In this document: one piece after another, positions 1 through 7,425 of the stretch | Layout: each line of letters begins with the position of its first letter | Position numbering within the stretch: position 1 is the stretch's first letter | NCBI GenBank assembly: GCA_963718305.1 | Contig: CAVQZG010000004.1 | Coordinates: forward strand, 72,260-136,259 | Length of the DNA stretch: 64,000 bases | Reading direction: 5' to 3' | DNA from: RYN-230 sp963718305 | Lineage (GTDB): Bacteria; Actinomycetota; Actinomycetes; Streptosporangiales; Streptosporangiaceae | Notes under the pieces: generated by a model | What the model saw: only the letters and a program-made list of their open reading frames with translations | Databases searched by the model: none | Told to the model about the DNA's origin: nothing | Program-made: the position numbers and the translations under genes

Positions 1-557
1 GCTCGCAGGCTGCCCAGGCGGACCGGGTCATAGCCGATCGCGTCAACCAGGCCCGCGATCGTGGCCACCGCCACAGGGTCGTCGCCCGCGACGCCGGCCG
101 CCCGCCGGTCCGGGACACCGGCCGGCCGCGCCCGGTCCTCGAGCTCGTGGTAGCCGATGTGGTTAAGGGCCTTGACCACGGTCGAGCCGGCCAGCCGCCG
201 GGCCACGATCTCGCTACTGGCGCCGTCTTCGAAGGCCTCCAGGACGCCGTCGCTGGCCCGCCAGTAGTTCATCGCGTCCACCACGAGCTTGCCGCTCAGC
301 AGCCCGGGGTCGAGCTCAAGGAAGCGGTGCAGCGGTATCGCGAGCACCACGATGTCTGCGTCCGCCACCGCGTCGCTGGCCCACCGTGGCTGCGCGCCGG
401 GAATGACCAGTTCGGTGATCAGGGCGATGTCTTCCGGATCGCCCGACGTGGCGATGGCCACCGGGTAACCGGCCTTGATGGCCAGCCGGGCAATGACCGG
501 GCCGACGTGGCCCGCACCCAGCACCGCGAGCCTGCCAGGCGTGGCGGTCGTGCTCAT
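1..557 (-). CDS. F420/NADP-type Rossmann oxidoreductase, partial
   Basis: The reading frame opens at an ATG at 557 preceded by an AGGAAGGA ribosome site and runs off the left edge, so only the first 185 or so residues are visible. The N-terminus has a glycine-rich dinucleotide loop (GAGHVG, residues 15-20) after a short beta strand, then segments typical of the NADPH-dependent F420 reductase family (VLAIPLHR, VVDAMNYW, VVKALNHIGYHELED). Such enzymes move hydride between NADP(H) and coenzyme F420 or act as NADP-binding relatives in the cytoplasm. F420 use is inferred from family resemblance only. It lies downstream of, and on the same strand as, the glycosyltransferase gene, with about 150 bases between them, so it is probably a separate transcription unit. 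Confidence 0.75.
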   Translation of the reverse strand, partial: MSTTATPGRLAVLGAGHVGPVIARLAIKAGYPVAIATSGDPEDIALITELVIPGAQPRWASDAVADADIVVLAIPLHRFLELDPGLLSGKLVVDAMNYWRASDGVLEAFEDGASSEIVARRLAGSTVVKALNHIGYHELEDRARPAGVPDRRAAGVAGDDPVAVATIAGLVDAIGYDPVRLGSLR

Positions 558-707
558 GGGCCGGTCCTTCCTGGAGATGGGGTCCATGCTGGGGTGTAAA
601 CGGACTCTACCCCGCTTATATTTCCGGTCCCGGCCGGAGGCGTGACCCAGCCCATGACCTGTGAGCGCCGTCTGCCGAACGACCCACGAGCGTGCGGGGA
701 TGCCGGG

Positions 708-1871
708 TCAGACCAGGTTTTCCAGGTGGTCAGCGGCGGTGGTGGCGCCGCCAGCCGCCGCAAACGAGTCCCGCACCACTCCCGCGGCCGCGCGGTAGGA
801 AGGGTCATCGAGGACCGCCCGGACCGCATCGCGCAGTTCGGTGGCGCCCAGCTGATCGATGCGCAGTCCTAGGCCGGCCCCAGCGTCGGCGACCTGCCTG
901 GCGATGATCGGCTGGTCGTCCCGTATCGGCGTGAGGACCAGCGGCAGGCCATAAGCCAGCGCCTCGCACACGGTGTTCTGTCCGCCGTGGCACACCACGG
1001 CGGACATGTGCGGGAGCAGGGCCAGCTGCGGCACGTGCCCAGCGAACAGGATGTGCGGCGGGGCCTGCTCACCGGGCGGGGCGGCGACCACGGCCTGGAG
1101 TTCCCCGCCCAGGCCGGCCAGCGCGTCGATCACCGTCCGGAAGAACCGCGGCCAGGCCGGGCCGCTGAGAGTTCCCAGCGTCACCAGCAGGTGCCGTCGC
1201 GCGGGATCAAGCCATTCCCAGGGGAACGACGATTCGCGGTCGGGCCGCGGAGCCAGTACCGGCCCAGTGAACACATACTGGGCACCGAAGCGCCTGGTGT
1301 CCCCCATCAGGGCCGCCGTCGTGAACACCAGCACGAGCCGGTCGGAGAACCGCAGATCGGCCGGGTCGCTGACGCCGCAGGCCAGCTGGAAGGCGGTCAT
1401 CTGGTCGCGGACCCACGCCTCCACACCCTGCATTTCCGCCAGCGGCCGCAGCAGTTCACCTGGCGTAGTGGCCGAGGTCACCCACACCGCCCCCGCCTGC
1501 CGCGCGGCCACCGCCCCGGCGATGGCCTGCTGGTCGGCCACCACGACGTGGGGCGCGAAGCGCGCCACGGCCTTGGCCACGCCGGGCAGCATGGCGTCGG
1601 CCAGCGGCAGGATCAGGTCCTCCCAGACGAACTTCATCGCCGCGGGACCGTGCGGCGGCGGCCGGTGATCCCGGACGTCGGCCAGCCGGGGCTCGAACGC
1701 GTCACCGTTCGCCGGGAAGACCCGGGCGCCCCCGGGCAGCAACGACCGCAGCATCGCCGGGTGGCCGGCCCAGGCGACGTCGTGGCCACGAGCGGCGAGT
1801 TCCGCCCCCACCGCGACAGTCGGGTTGATGTGGCCAGTCAGCGGCGGGACGACGAACAGGATCCGGCTCAT
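708..1871 (-). CDS. MGT/UGT-type natural-product glycosyltransferase
   Basis: 387 residues, the usual length for GT1 macrolide-type glycosyltransferases of GT-B fold. The N-terminal acceptor domain begins with the FVVPPLTGHINP motif (residues 6-17). The C-terminal nucleotide-sugar domain carries the HGG signature (H295-G297) followed by EALAYGLPLVLTP and the DDQ motif (318-320). The enzyme is expected to move a sugar from an NDP-sugar to a small hydrophobic, often phenolic, acceptor in the cytoplasm. It is transcribed away from the ABC exporter gene across a 328-base gap, and lies 3.6 kb from the type III polyketide synthase, so I infer it may decorate the product of that locus; self-protection by glycosylation is another possibility. 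Acceptor and sugar cannot be read from sequence. Confidence 0.85.
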   Translation of the reverse strand: MSRILFVVPPLTGHINPTVAVGAELAARGHDVAWAGHPAMLRSLLPGGARVFPANGDAFEPRLADVRDHRPPPHGPAAMKFVWEDLILPLADAMLPGVAKAVARFAPHVVVADQQAIAGAVAARQAGAVWVTSATTPGELLRPLAEMQGVEAWVRDQMTAFQLACGVSDPADLRFSDRLVLVFTTAALMGDTRRFGAQYVFTGPVLAPRPDRESSFPWEWLDPARRHLLVTLGTLSGPAWPRFFRTVIDALAGLGGELQAVVAAPPGEQAPPHILFAGHVPQLALLPHMSAVVCHGGQNTVCEALAYGLPLVLTPIRDDQPIIARQVADAGAGLGLRIDQLGATELRDAVRAVLDDPSYRAAAGVVRDSFAAAGGATTAADHLENLV

Positions 1872-2199
1872 CCGACCGGGCTCCGCACCATAGCCAAATT
1901 CTTCCAGGTCACGATTTATATTGCACGCCCATGACGCGAATGCGGCCGGCCTTTCAGGCCACCCGGCGGCCGCCCATCCGGCAGCCCAGCCATATGTTTT
2001 ACCTAATGGCTCATGAGTGCCCTAGCGCCAGATGGTTGCAGGGCCAGGTTGCCCCACCTACGCTTGAGCAACAGACGGCGGAACGCCGGGAGCAGGCGTC
2101 CCTGCCGCGGACCAAGTTCGTCGGCTCGTGATCGCGCCGCGCAAGTTCACCGCGAGCTGACGCGGGACAGAATGCCGCCGCCAGGAGGTTCCTGCCGCT
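1872..2199. promoter_or_regulatory. Divergent promoter region, glycosyltransferase / ABC exporter
   Basis: This 328-base gap holds no convincing gene. It is locally AT-rich around 1900-1925 and 1990-2010, in contrast to its surroundings, as expected for promoters of the two diverging genes. A six-base-arm inverted repeat (AGCCAT at 1988-1993, ATGGCT at 2006-2011) could be a regulator site, but the arms are short and this is only a suggestion. A GGAGG ribosome site for the exporter lies at its right end. Confidence 0.4.
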
Positions 2200-4248
2200 A
2201 TGCTCCCCGGTCCCGGCCCCCACCTGATGCGCGGGTTCGTTACCGACCCGTCGGTGTCCAAGCAACAGCTGAAGCGGGGGACCGTCCGCAGGATCGCGGG
2301 ATATGCGCGGCCCTACCGCTGGGATCTCACCATCTTCCTGCTGGCCGCCGCAGTGGACGCGGTGATCACGGTGGCGATCCCGGTGCTGCTCGGCCTGGTC
2401 ATCGACCGTGGCATCATCCCGAAACGCGCCGATGTCGTGCTGGGGGTCGCTGCAGCCGTGGCCGCGCTCGCCATCTTCGACGCGTTCTTAAACTTCGTCC
2501 AGCGCTGGTACACCGCACGCGTCGGCGAGGGCCTGATCTACGACCTGCGCACCCAGGTGTTCAGCCATGTGCAGCGGCAGCCGCTCGCGTTCTTCACCCG
2601 GGCCCAGACCGGCTCGCTGGTCAGCAGGCTGAACAGCGACGTTATCGGCGCGCAGCAAGCACTGACCTCGACGCTGGTGTCTACCGTGTCGAGCACGCTG
2701 CAGCTGATCCTGGTGCTGTTCACGATGCTCTACTTCTCCTGGCTGGTCACGGTCATCGCACTGTTGCTGATACCCGTGTTCATCATCCCGGCCCGGGTGA
2801 TCGGGCGCAGGCTGCAGCGGCTGACCAGGGAGTCGATGCAGCTCGACGCGGCAATGGGATCGACGATGACCGAGCGGTTCAACGTCGCCGGCGCCATGCT
2901 GGCGAAGCTGTTCGGCCGGCCGCAGGAGGAGTCCCGGTTGTTCGCCGAGCGGGCGGCCAAAGTCAGGGACATCGGCGTGGTCCAGGCGATGTACGGCAGT
3001 TCGCTGTTCATCGCGCTGACGCTGGTCGCGTCGCTGTCCCTCGCGGTGGTCTACGGGGTGGGCGGCGAGCTCGTCGTCCGCGGCGCCTTCCAGGTCGGCA
3101 CGCTGGTTTCCCTCGCCCTGCTGCTGAACCGGCTATACGGGCCGATCACTGCGCTGTCCAACGTTCAGGTCAATGTGATGACCGCGCTGGTGAGTTTCGA
3201 CCGGGTGTTCGAGGTGCTCGACCTGAAGCCACTGATCCAGGACCGGCCGGACGCGACGCCGCTCGTGCTCGCGGCGCACGGCAACGGTTCAGCCCGCACC
3301 GCCGGGCCAGCGGCCGACGTCGTCTTCGACCATGTCTCGTTCCATTACCCGGCCGCGTCCGAGGTCTCACTCGCGTCGCTGGAGTCCATTGCCCTGTCCG
3401 CGCCCGAACGTACCGACACGCGGCTGGGCGTTTTGCATGACGTGAGCTTCACCGCCCCCGCCAGGCAGCTGACCGCCCTGGTCGGGCCCTCGGGGGCGGG
3501 CAAGACGACGATCACGCACCTGGTGTCCCGGCTGTATGACCCCAACGAGGGCACGGTGCGCATCGGCGGGTTCGACATCAGGGATGTGACCCAGGACTCG
3601 CTGCACGACTCAGTCGGTGTGGTGACCCAGGACGCGCACCTGTTCCACGACACAATCCGGGCCAACCTTGAGTACGCCCGTCCCGGGGTGACCGAGGAGG
3701 AACTGGTCGAGGCGTGCCGGGCGGCGCAGATCTGGGATCTGATCTCGGTGCTGCCCGATGGCCTGGGCACCGTCGTGGGCGACCGGGGCTACCGGCTGTC
3801 GGGCGGCGAGAAACAGCGGGTCGCGCTGGCCCGGCTGCTGCTGAAAGCACCGGCCGTCGTGCTGCTCGACGAGGCCACCGCGCATCTCGATTCCGAGTCG
3901 GAGGTCGCCGTCCAGCAAGCGCTCGCCGCGGCCCTGGCGGGCCGGACCTCGCTGGTCATTGCCCACCGGCTGTCCACCATCCGCGAGGCCGACCAGATCC
4001 TGGTCATCGACGGCGGCCGGATCCGCGAGCGCGGCCAGCACGAGGAGTTGCTCGCGTCCGGGGGGCTGTACGCCGACTTGTACCGGACCCAGTTCGCCCG
4101 CCAGGCGCCCTTCGGCGCGGACCCGAGGCCAGGTCCGCCCGGAGGACATTTCCCGCCGCCTCCGCCGCCCCCGGGAGTCGATGATCTGGCCCTCCCCGGT
4201 GGGCCCTGGCGCGGCCGGCCCGGTCCTGGCCCGGCCGGCGGCCCGTGA
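2200..4248 (+). CDS. ABC exporter, fused permease and ATPase
   Basis: 682 residues: an N-terminal six-helix export permease (about 40-335) and a C-terminal ATPase with Walker A GPSGAGKTT (429-437), Q-loop (VVTQDAHLF, 475-482), signature LSGGEKQR (533-540), Walker B VVLLDEAT (553-560) and the switch histidine (IAHRLST). Half-transporters of this kind work as homodimers or heterodimers in the membrane and export lipids, peptides or small molecules. The chosen ATG has GGAGG about 15 bases upstream. The last 50 residues are an unusual Pro/Gly-rich tail (PPPPPPGVDD then GRPGPGPAGGP). Leu97 is a TTA codon, rare at this GC content. Its position between a glycosyltransferase and a sulfotransferase suggests export of the locus product, which is inference. 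Confidence 0.9.
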   Translation: MLPGPGPHLMRGFVTDPSVSKQQLKRGTVRRIAGYARPYRWDLTIFLLAAAVDAVITVAIPVLLGLVIDRGIIPKRADVVLGVAAAVAALAIFDAFLNFVQRWYTARVGEGLIYDLRTQVFSHVQRQPLAFFTRAQTGSLVSRLNSDVIGAQQALTSTLVSTVSSTLQLILVLFTMLYFSWLVTVIALLLIPVFIIPARVIGRRLQRLTRESMQLDAAMGSTMTERFNVAGAMLAKLFGRPQEESRLFAERAAKVRDIGVVQAMYGSSLFIALTLVASLSLAVVYGVGGELVVRGAFQVGTLVSLALLLNRLYGPITALSNVQVNVMTALVSFDRVFEVLDLKPLIQDRPDATPLVLAAHGNGSARTAGPAADVVFDHVSFHYPAASEVSLASLESIALSAPERTDTRLGVLHDVSFTAPARQLTALVGPSGAGKTTITHLVSRLYDPNEGTVRIGGFDIRDVTQDSLHDSVGVVTQDAHLFHDTIRANLEYARPGVTEEELVEACRAAQIWDLISVLPDGLGTVVGDRGYRLSGGEKQRVALARLLLKAPAVVLLDEATAHLDSESEVAVQQALAAALAGRTSLVIAHRLSTIREADQILVIDGGRIRERGQHEELLASGGLYADLYRTQFARQAPFGADPRPGPPGGHFPPPPPPPGVDDLALPGGPWRGRPGPGPAGGP

Positions 4249-4265
4249 CCCGGGCCCGTGCGCGG

Positions 4266-5255
4266 TTAGCCGGCCGGAGGCGCGTGCAGCCACTCGAGCA
4301 GGTCGGGCGGGGCCAGCTGGGCGGCCCGCGCGTAGTAGCCAGCCATCTCCTCGTCGCTGAGAATCTCGCGCCCAGCCCCCGAGGTGCCCCGGCGGAAGAA
4401 TGAGGCAGCGTCCGCGGACATCCCGGGAGGGACCGGAATGAGGATGTCCGCGCGGTCCTTCATCCGCCCGAACGTGGCCGCCTCGATGAGCGAGGGCCAG
4501 GCCTGCTCCGGGACGGCTATCTCGAGCCTCCCGGCGAGCCAGCGCATCTGGCCCTCCAGGTCGGCCAGCAGGTCGCCGTAGCGCACCAGCAGCACGTTCG
4601 GCTCACCGCGCCTGGCCCAGGCATCAGACAGGTGCCGCATAACGCCCGGCAGCGAGTCCGGGTACTGGCAGGGATCGTCATCGCCGGCGATCCATCGGAG
4701 CAGGGCGTCGTGCAGCATCTCGCGTGAAGCGGGCGGCTCCGGCGGCTTGGGCGGCCCAGGCGGCTTCGGCGGCCTGGGCGGGCCGGAGAGGTGGTGTCCC
4801 GGTGGCGGCCCGGTGCTGTCCGGCCGCGGCCCGCGCCTGTCCGGCGGGGGGCCGACGATGTCCGGCGGAGGGCCGATGATCTCGTTGTGGCGGCGGAGCG
4901 ATACGAACATGTCGAGCGGATGCCGGGCCGTCACGATATATGTGACCCGGGGATCGAGGGGAATCCCGTCCAGCGGCGTATGCGTCTTGATGAAGCGCCG
5001 GTGCCGCTGCTCAGCCAGCTGGGCGTACACGAACTCATGCGGCATGACCTGGCTGTCCAGCCACGGCGAGAGATGCCAGAGCGAATCCGGCAGCTCGGGC
5101 GTCTGGAGGATCAGCAGCGCGCAGATCATCTGCATCCAGGTCGTCCCGGTCTTGCGCCGGGTGCTGATCACGATGTCGCCAGGCCGGAAGCGAAAGCCGA
5201 GCCACCGGCCACTGTCCTCGCCAGGCCACCGATAGTGCGTCAGGCCCGTGGTCAC
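4266..5255 (-). CDS. PAPS-dependent sulfotransferase with Pro/Gly-rich insert
   Basis: I start this gene at GTG 5255 because homology begins there; upstream codons in frame to 5432 look non-coding. The 329-residue protein has the 5'-phosphosulfate loop RKTGTTW (34-40), the catalytic-type KTHTPLD motif with H92, and the 3'-phosphate segment ARHPLDMFVSL (R111, S119), so it should transfer sulfate from PAPS to a hydroxyl or amine in the cytoplasm. Between residues 128 and 176 there is a Pro/Gly-rich stretch with GPPPD-type repeats, placed where ordinary cytosolic sulfotransferases continue directly into the next helix. The acceptor is unknown; it diverges from the type III polyketide synthase gene, so a phenolic product is a natural guess. 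Confidence 0.85.
   Translation of the reverse strand: MTTGLTHYRWPGEDSGRWLGFRFRPGDIVISTRRKTGTTWMQMICALLILQTPELPDSLWHLSPWLDSQVMPHEFVYAQLAEQRHRRFIKTHTPLDGIPLDPRVTYIVTARHPLDMFVSLRRHNEIIGPPPDIVGPPPDRRGPRPDSTGPPPGHHLSGPPRPPKPPGPPKPPEPPASREMLHDALLRWIAGDDDPCQYPDSLPGVMRHLSDAWARRGEPNVLLVRYGDLLADLEGQMRWLAGRLEIAVPEQAWPSLIEAATFGRMKDRADILIPVPPGMSADAASFFRRGTSGAGREILSDEEMAGYYARAAQLAPPDLLEWLHAPPAG
4728..4874 (-). repeat. Pro/Gly-rich coding repeat inside the sulfotransferase
   Basis: Degenerate in-frame GC-rich repeats encode roughly 49 residues made mostly of Pro, Gly, Arg, Lys and Asp, with GPPPD/GPPPG units in the first part and PPKPPG/PPEPP units in the second. Frame is kept, so this is a tolerated insertion or linker rather than decay. 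Confidence 0.75.
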
Positions 5256-5393
5256 GCGGCGAGCGTAGCAGAGACGCCAGCCGGCGCTGCCGCGCGAGCA
5301 GGACGGCCCGGGCCCCGGCTCGCCATTCCCCGCGTACCCAGCGACGGCACGCCGGGAACGGCTCGTCACCACCCACGCCAACTTCAGTCTCAA

Positions 5394-5403
5394 ATGGTAC
5401 CAT
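5394..5403. promoter_or_regulatory. Palindrome ATGGTACCAT in divergent promoter
   Basis: A perfect 10-base palindrome in the 253-base gap between the sulfotransferase and the DpgA-like gene. It may be a regulator half of the control region, or chance; short palindromes of this length occur often. Confidence 0.3.
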
Positions 5404-5457
5404 GAACCTCGTGTGCCACTCCAGTCGGCCAATGTCAGCGGCAGCCCTGTAGCCTAT

Positions 5458-5471
5458 CCTTGGATCCAAGG
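5458..5471. promoter_or_regulatory. Perfect 14-bp palindrome upstream of dpgA-like gene
   Basis: CCTTGGATCCAAGG reads the same on both strands and ends 37 bases before the start codon of the DpgA-like synthase. A perfect 14-base dyad at promoter distance suggests an operator. No regulator gene lies next to it; the nearest is the AraC gene at 9.3-10.1 kb, which would not be expected to bind a simple dyad. Confidence 0.5.
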
Positions 5472-5508
5472 TCTGGAACTTGCGAATCGGTGGGGGAAGA
5501 CTTAATAC

Positions 5509-6675
5509 ATGATCCGAAATGAGGATGTCCGGGAACTTGCCCGTCCAGAGGCTCGTCCTATTCATCCCCCGGCACTCCCGGGGGAAAGGACAGCATCAAT
5601 CGCTTCTGTCGGCAGCGCATTTCCAGACACCGCCTATTCACAGGAAGAGATCGGGGCACTCCTCGGCCTGGAGAACAGGATCGTGAAAAAGCTGCTCCGT
5701 TCGCCGCATATCCAGAAGAGGCATCTCTATCTGCCGGCGAAGGACATGAGCACAGGACGCCTGCTCCCCGAATCCGCGGCCGACCTGCACGCCAAGTTCC
5801 GGGACGGAGCGCTCGACATCGGATCGCGGGCCATCCGCAACGCACTCGACGCCGTATCGTTGTCGCCCGCCGACGTCGACTACATCCTGTGCGTCACCTC
5901 GAGCGGCTTTATGGTTCCGGGGCTGAGTTCGCTGTTCTCGCGAGAGCTCGGGTTTGCCCGGGACCTCGTCCGGGCGGACGTCGTCGGGATGGGATGCAAC
6001 GCGGGCCTGAATGGGCTCAACCCGCTCGTCCAGTGGGTCAGGAATCATCCGGGCCAGGTGGCGCTCCTGGTCTGCTGTGAGATTAACTCCGCCATGTATG
6101 TTCTTGATGAGACCCCGCGCACCGGCATTGTGAACAGCATTTTCGGCGACGGTGCGGCCGCTGCCGTGCTGACGGCTTACTCCGAGAACGGCGCCGGGCC
6201 GGCGCCATCCGGGCCGATGCCGTGCGTAATTGATTTCGAGAGCTTCTGCATTCCTGAAGAATGGGCGGCCATGCGGTTCGATTGGAACGCCGCAGCCGGG
6301 AAGTGGAGCTTTTACCTCGACCGGGATATCCCCTATGTCATAGGCTTCAACGTCGGCAAGCCGCTGGAAAGGCTGCTGGAGCGCAATGGCCTGGATTTCT
6401 CCGCCGTCAAGCACTGGGTACTGCATACCGGCGGTGGCGCGGTGATCGACTCCGTCAAACTCAGCCTGGGCCTTGAGGAGCACGATGTCCGGCACACGCG
6501 CTCCGTGCTGCGTGACTACGGGAACATCTCCAGCGGAAGCTTCCTGGTCAGCCTGGAACGCCTGCTGGCCGAAGACTGCGTGTCAGCGGGCGACCTGGGC
6601 GTCATGGTGACGATGGGTCCAGGGGCCCAGATAGAGACCGCGCTCTTCCAGTTCAAGAAGGCGCCCGCATGCTGA
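5509..6675 (+). CDS. dpgA: DpgA-like type III polyketide synthase
   Basis: 388 residues of chalcone-synthase fold. The catalytic triad is visible: C163 in VGMGCNAGLNGL, H306 in VLHTGGGA, and N339 in YGNISSGS. Sequence features around the cysteine and the GFMVPGLSS segment match DpgA, which condenses four malonyl-CoA into 3,5-dihydroxyphenylacetyl-CoA for glycopeptide antibiotics. The ATG at 5509 has GGGGGAAG upstream. The stop overlaps the next gene by seven bases, so the two are translationally coupled, as dpgA and dpgB are in glycopeptide clusters. No DpgC dioxygenase or aminotransferase follows, so the product probably has a different fate. Some relatives use other starters (alkylresorcinol-type synthases), and the neighbouring desaturase leaves that open. 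Confidence 0.85.
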   Translation: MIRNEDVRELARPEARPIHPPALPGERTASIASVGSAFPDTAYSQEEIGALLGLENRIVKKLLRSPHIQKRHLYLPAKDMSTGRLLPESAADLHAKFRDGALDIGSRAIRNALDAVSLSPADVDYILCVTSSGFMVPGLSSLFSRELGFARDLVRADVVGMGCNAGLNGLNPLVQWVRNHPGQVALLVCCEINSAMYVLDETPRTGIVNSIFGDGAAAAVLTAYSENGAGPAPSGPMPCVIDFESFCIPEEWAAMRFDWNAAAGKWSFYLDRDIPYVIGFNVGKPLERLLERNGLDFSAVKHWVLHTGGGAVIDSVKLSLGLEEHDVRHTRSVLRDYGNISSGSFLVSLERLLAEDCVSAGDLGVMVTMGPGAQIETALFQFKKAPAC

Positions 6676-7367
6676 CCCTGACCCAGGAGGCTGACGGCGA
6701 GCGGGTACTCACCGCCCGGATCGGCGAGGCCACGATCAATACGGAACTCATTTGCGCGCTCGGGTCCGTGCTGGACGACGTCGAGCGCGGCGGGATCGAG
6801 AACTTCGTCTTACTGTTCAGCGGCAGCGCAGAGCCAGTCACCGGGGATTTCCCATCATGGCCGCCCGGCCCGGGCCGGAGCGACATGCGGTATTTCGCCC
6901 GCTGGGATGAATTGCTGTCCCGGATTTCCAGGCTGAAAGCCAAGACATTCGCTGGCTATCACGGCCGGGTCGGTGCGGCGGCGGTCCAGGCCGGCCTGGT
7001 CGCAGACCTGCGGCTGGCCTCGGCGCAGGCGCGGCTCTGGATGGGGAGCCTCGCCGAGGGGCGCTTCCCCGGAATGGGCGCATACTGGCTGCCGAAATTT
7101 GTCGGTCTCGGGACCGCGCGCAAGATCTTCCTGCTCGGCGAGGATCTGACCGCCGACGATGCGGCCCGGCTGGGGCTGGTGGACTCTGTCGGAGACACCC
7201 TCGAGGAAGTGGTCGGGAACTCGGTCAAGGCCCTGCGCGCGGTCACCCCGGAGTCGGCGTGCTTCACCCGCCGGATCCTCGACGACTGTTATCTGCTCGA
7301 GCATGCTTCGGCGGTGGAACTGGCCAAGGCGGCTCGATACAAGGTGGGGATGCCGGATGACAGCTAG
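6669..7367 (+). CDS. dpgB: DpgB-like crotonase-fold protein
   Basis: 232 residues of enoyl-CoA hydratase/isomerase superfamily, short like DpgB. The oxyanion-hole strand region appears as GYHGRVGAAAVQAGLVADLRLA and the second conserved segment as EGRFPGMGAYWLPKFVG. In glycopeptide producers DpgB and DpgD assist DpgA in cyclising and dehydrating the tetraketide to 3,5-dihydroxyphenylacetyl-CoA. The start codon lies inside the last codons of the upstream synthase gene, which fixes the start and implies coupled expression. A TTA leucine codon at 6810-6812 is unusual at this GC content. An ordinary fatty-acid crotonase is the alternative, but pairing and length favour DpgB. Confidence 0.8.
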   Translation: MLTLTQEADGERVLTARIGEATINTELICALGSVLDDVERGGIENFVLLFSGSAEPVTGDFPSWPPGPGRSDMRYFARWDELLSRISRLKAKTFAGYHGRVGAAAVQAGLVADLRLASAQARLWMGSLAEGRFPGMGAYWLPKFVGLGTARKIFLLGEDLTADDAARLGLVDSVGDTLEEVVGNSVKALRAVTPESACFTRRILDDCYLLEHASAVELAKAARYKVGMPDDS

Positions 7368-7425
7368 AGGTCACTTACGCCGATCTCATGGCCTGCAACT
7401 GAAACAAGGAGACAAGGAGTAGCCA

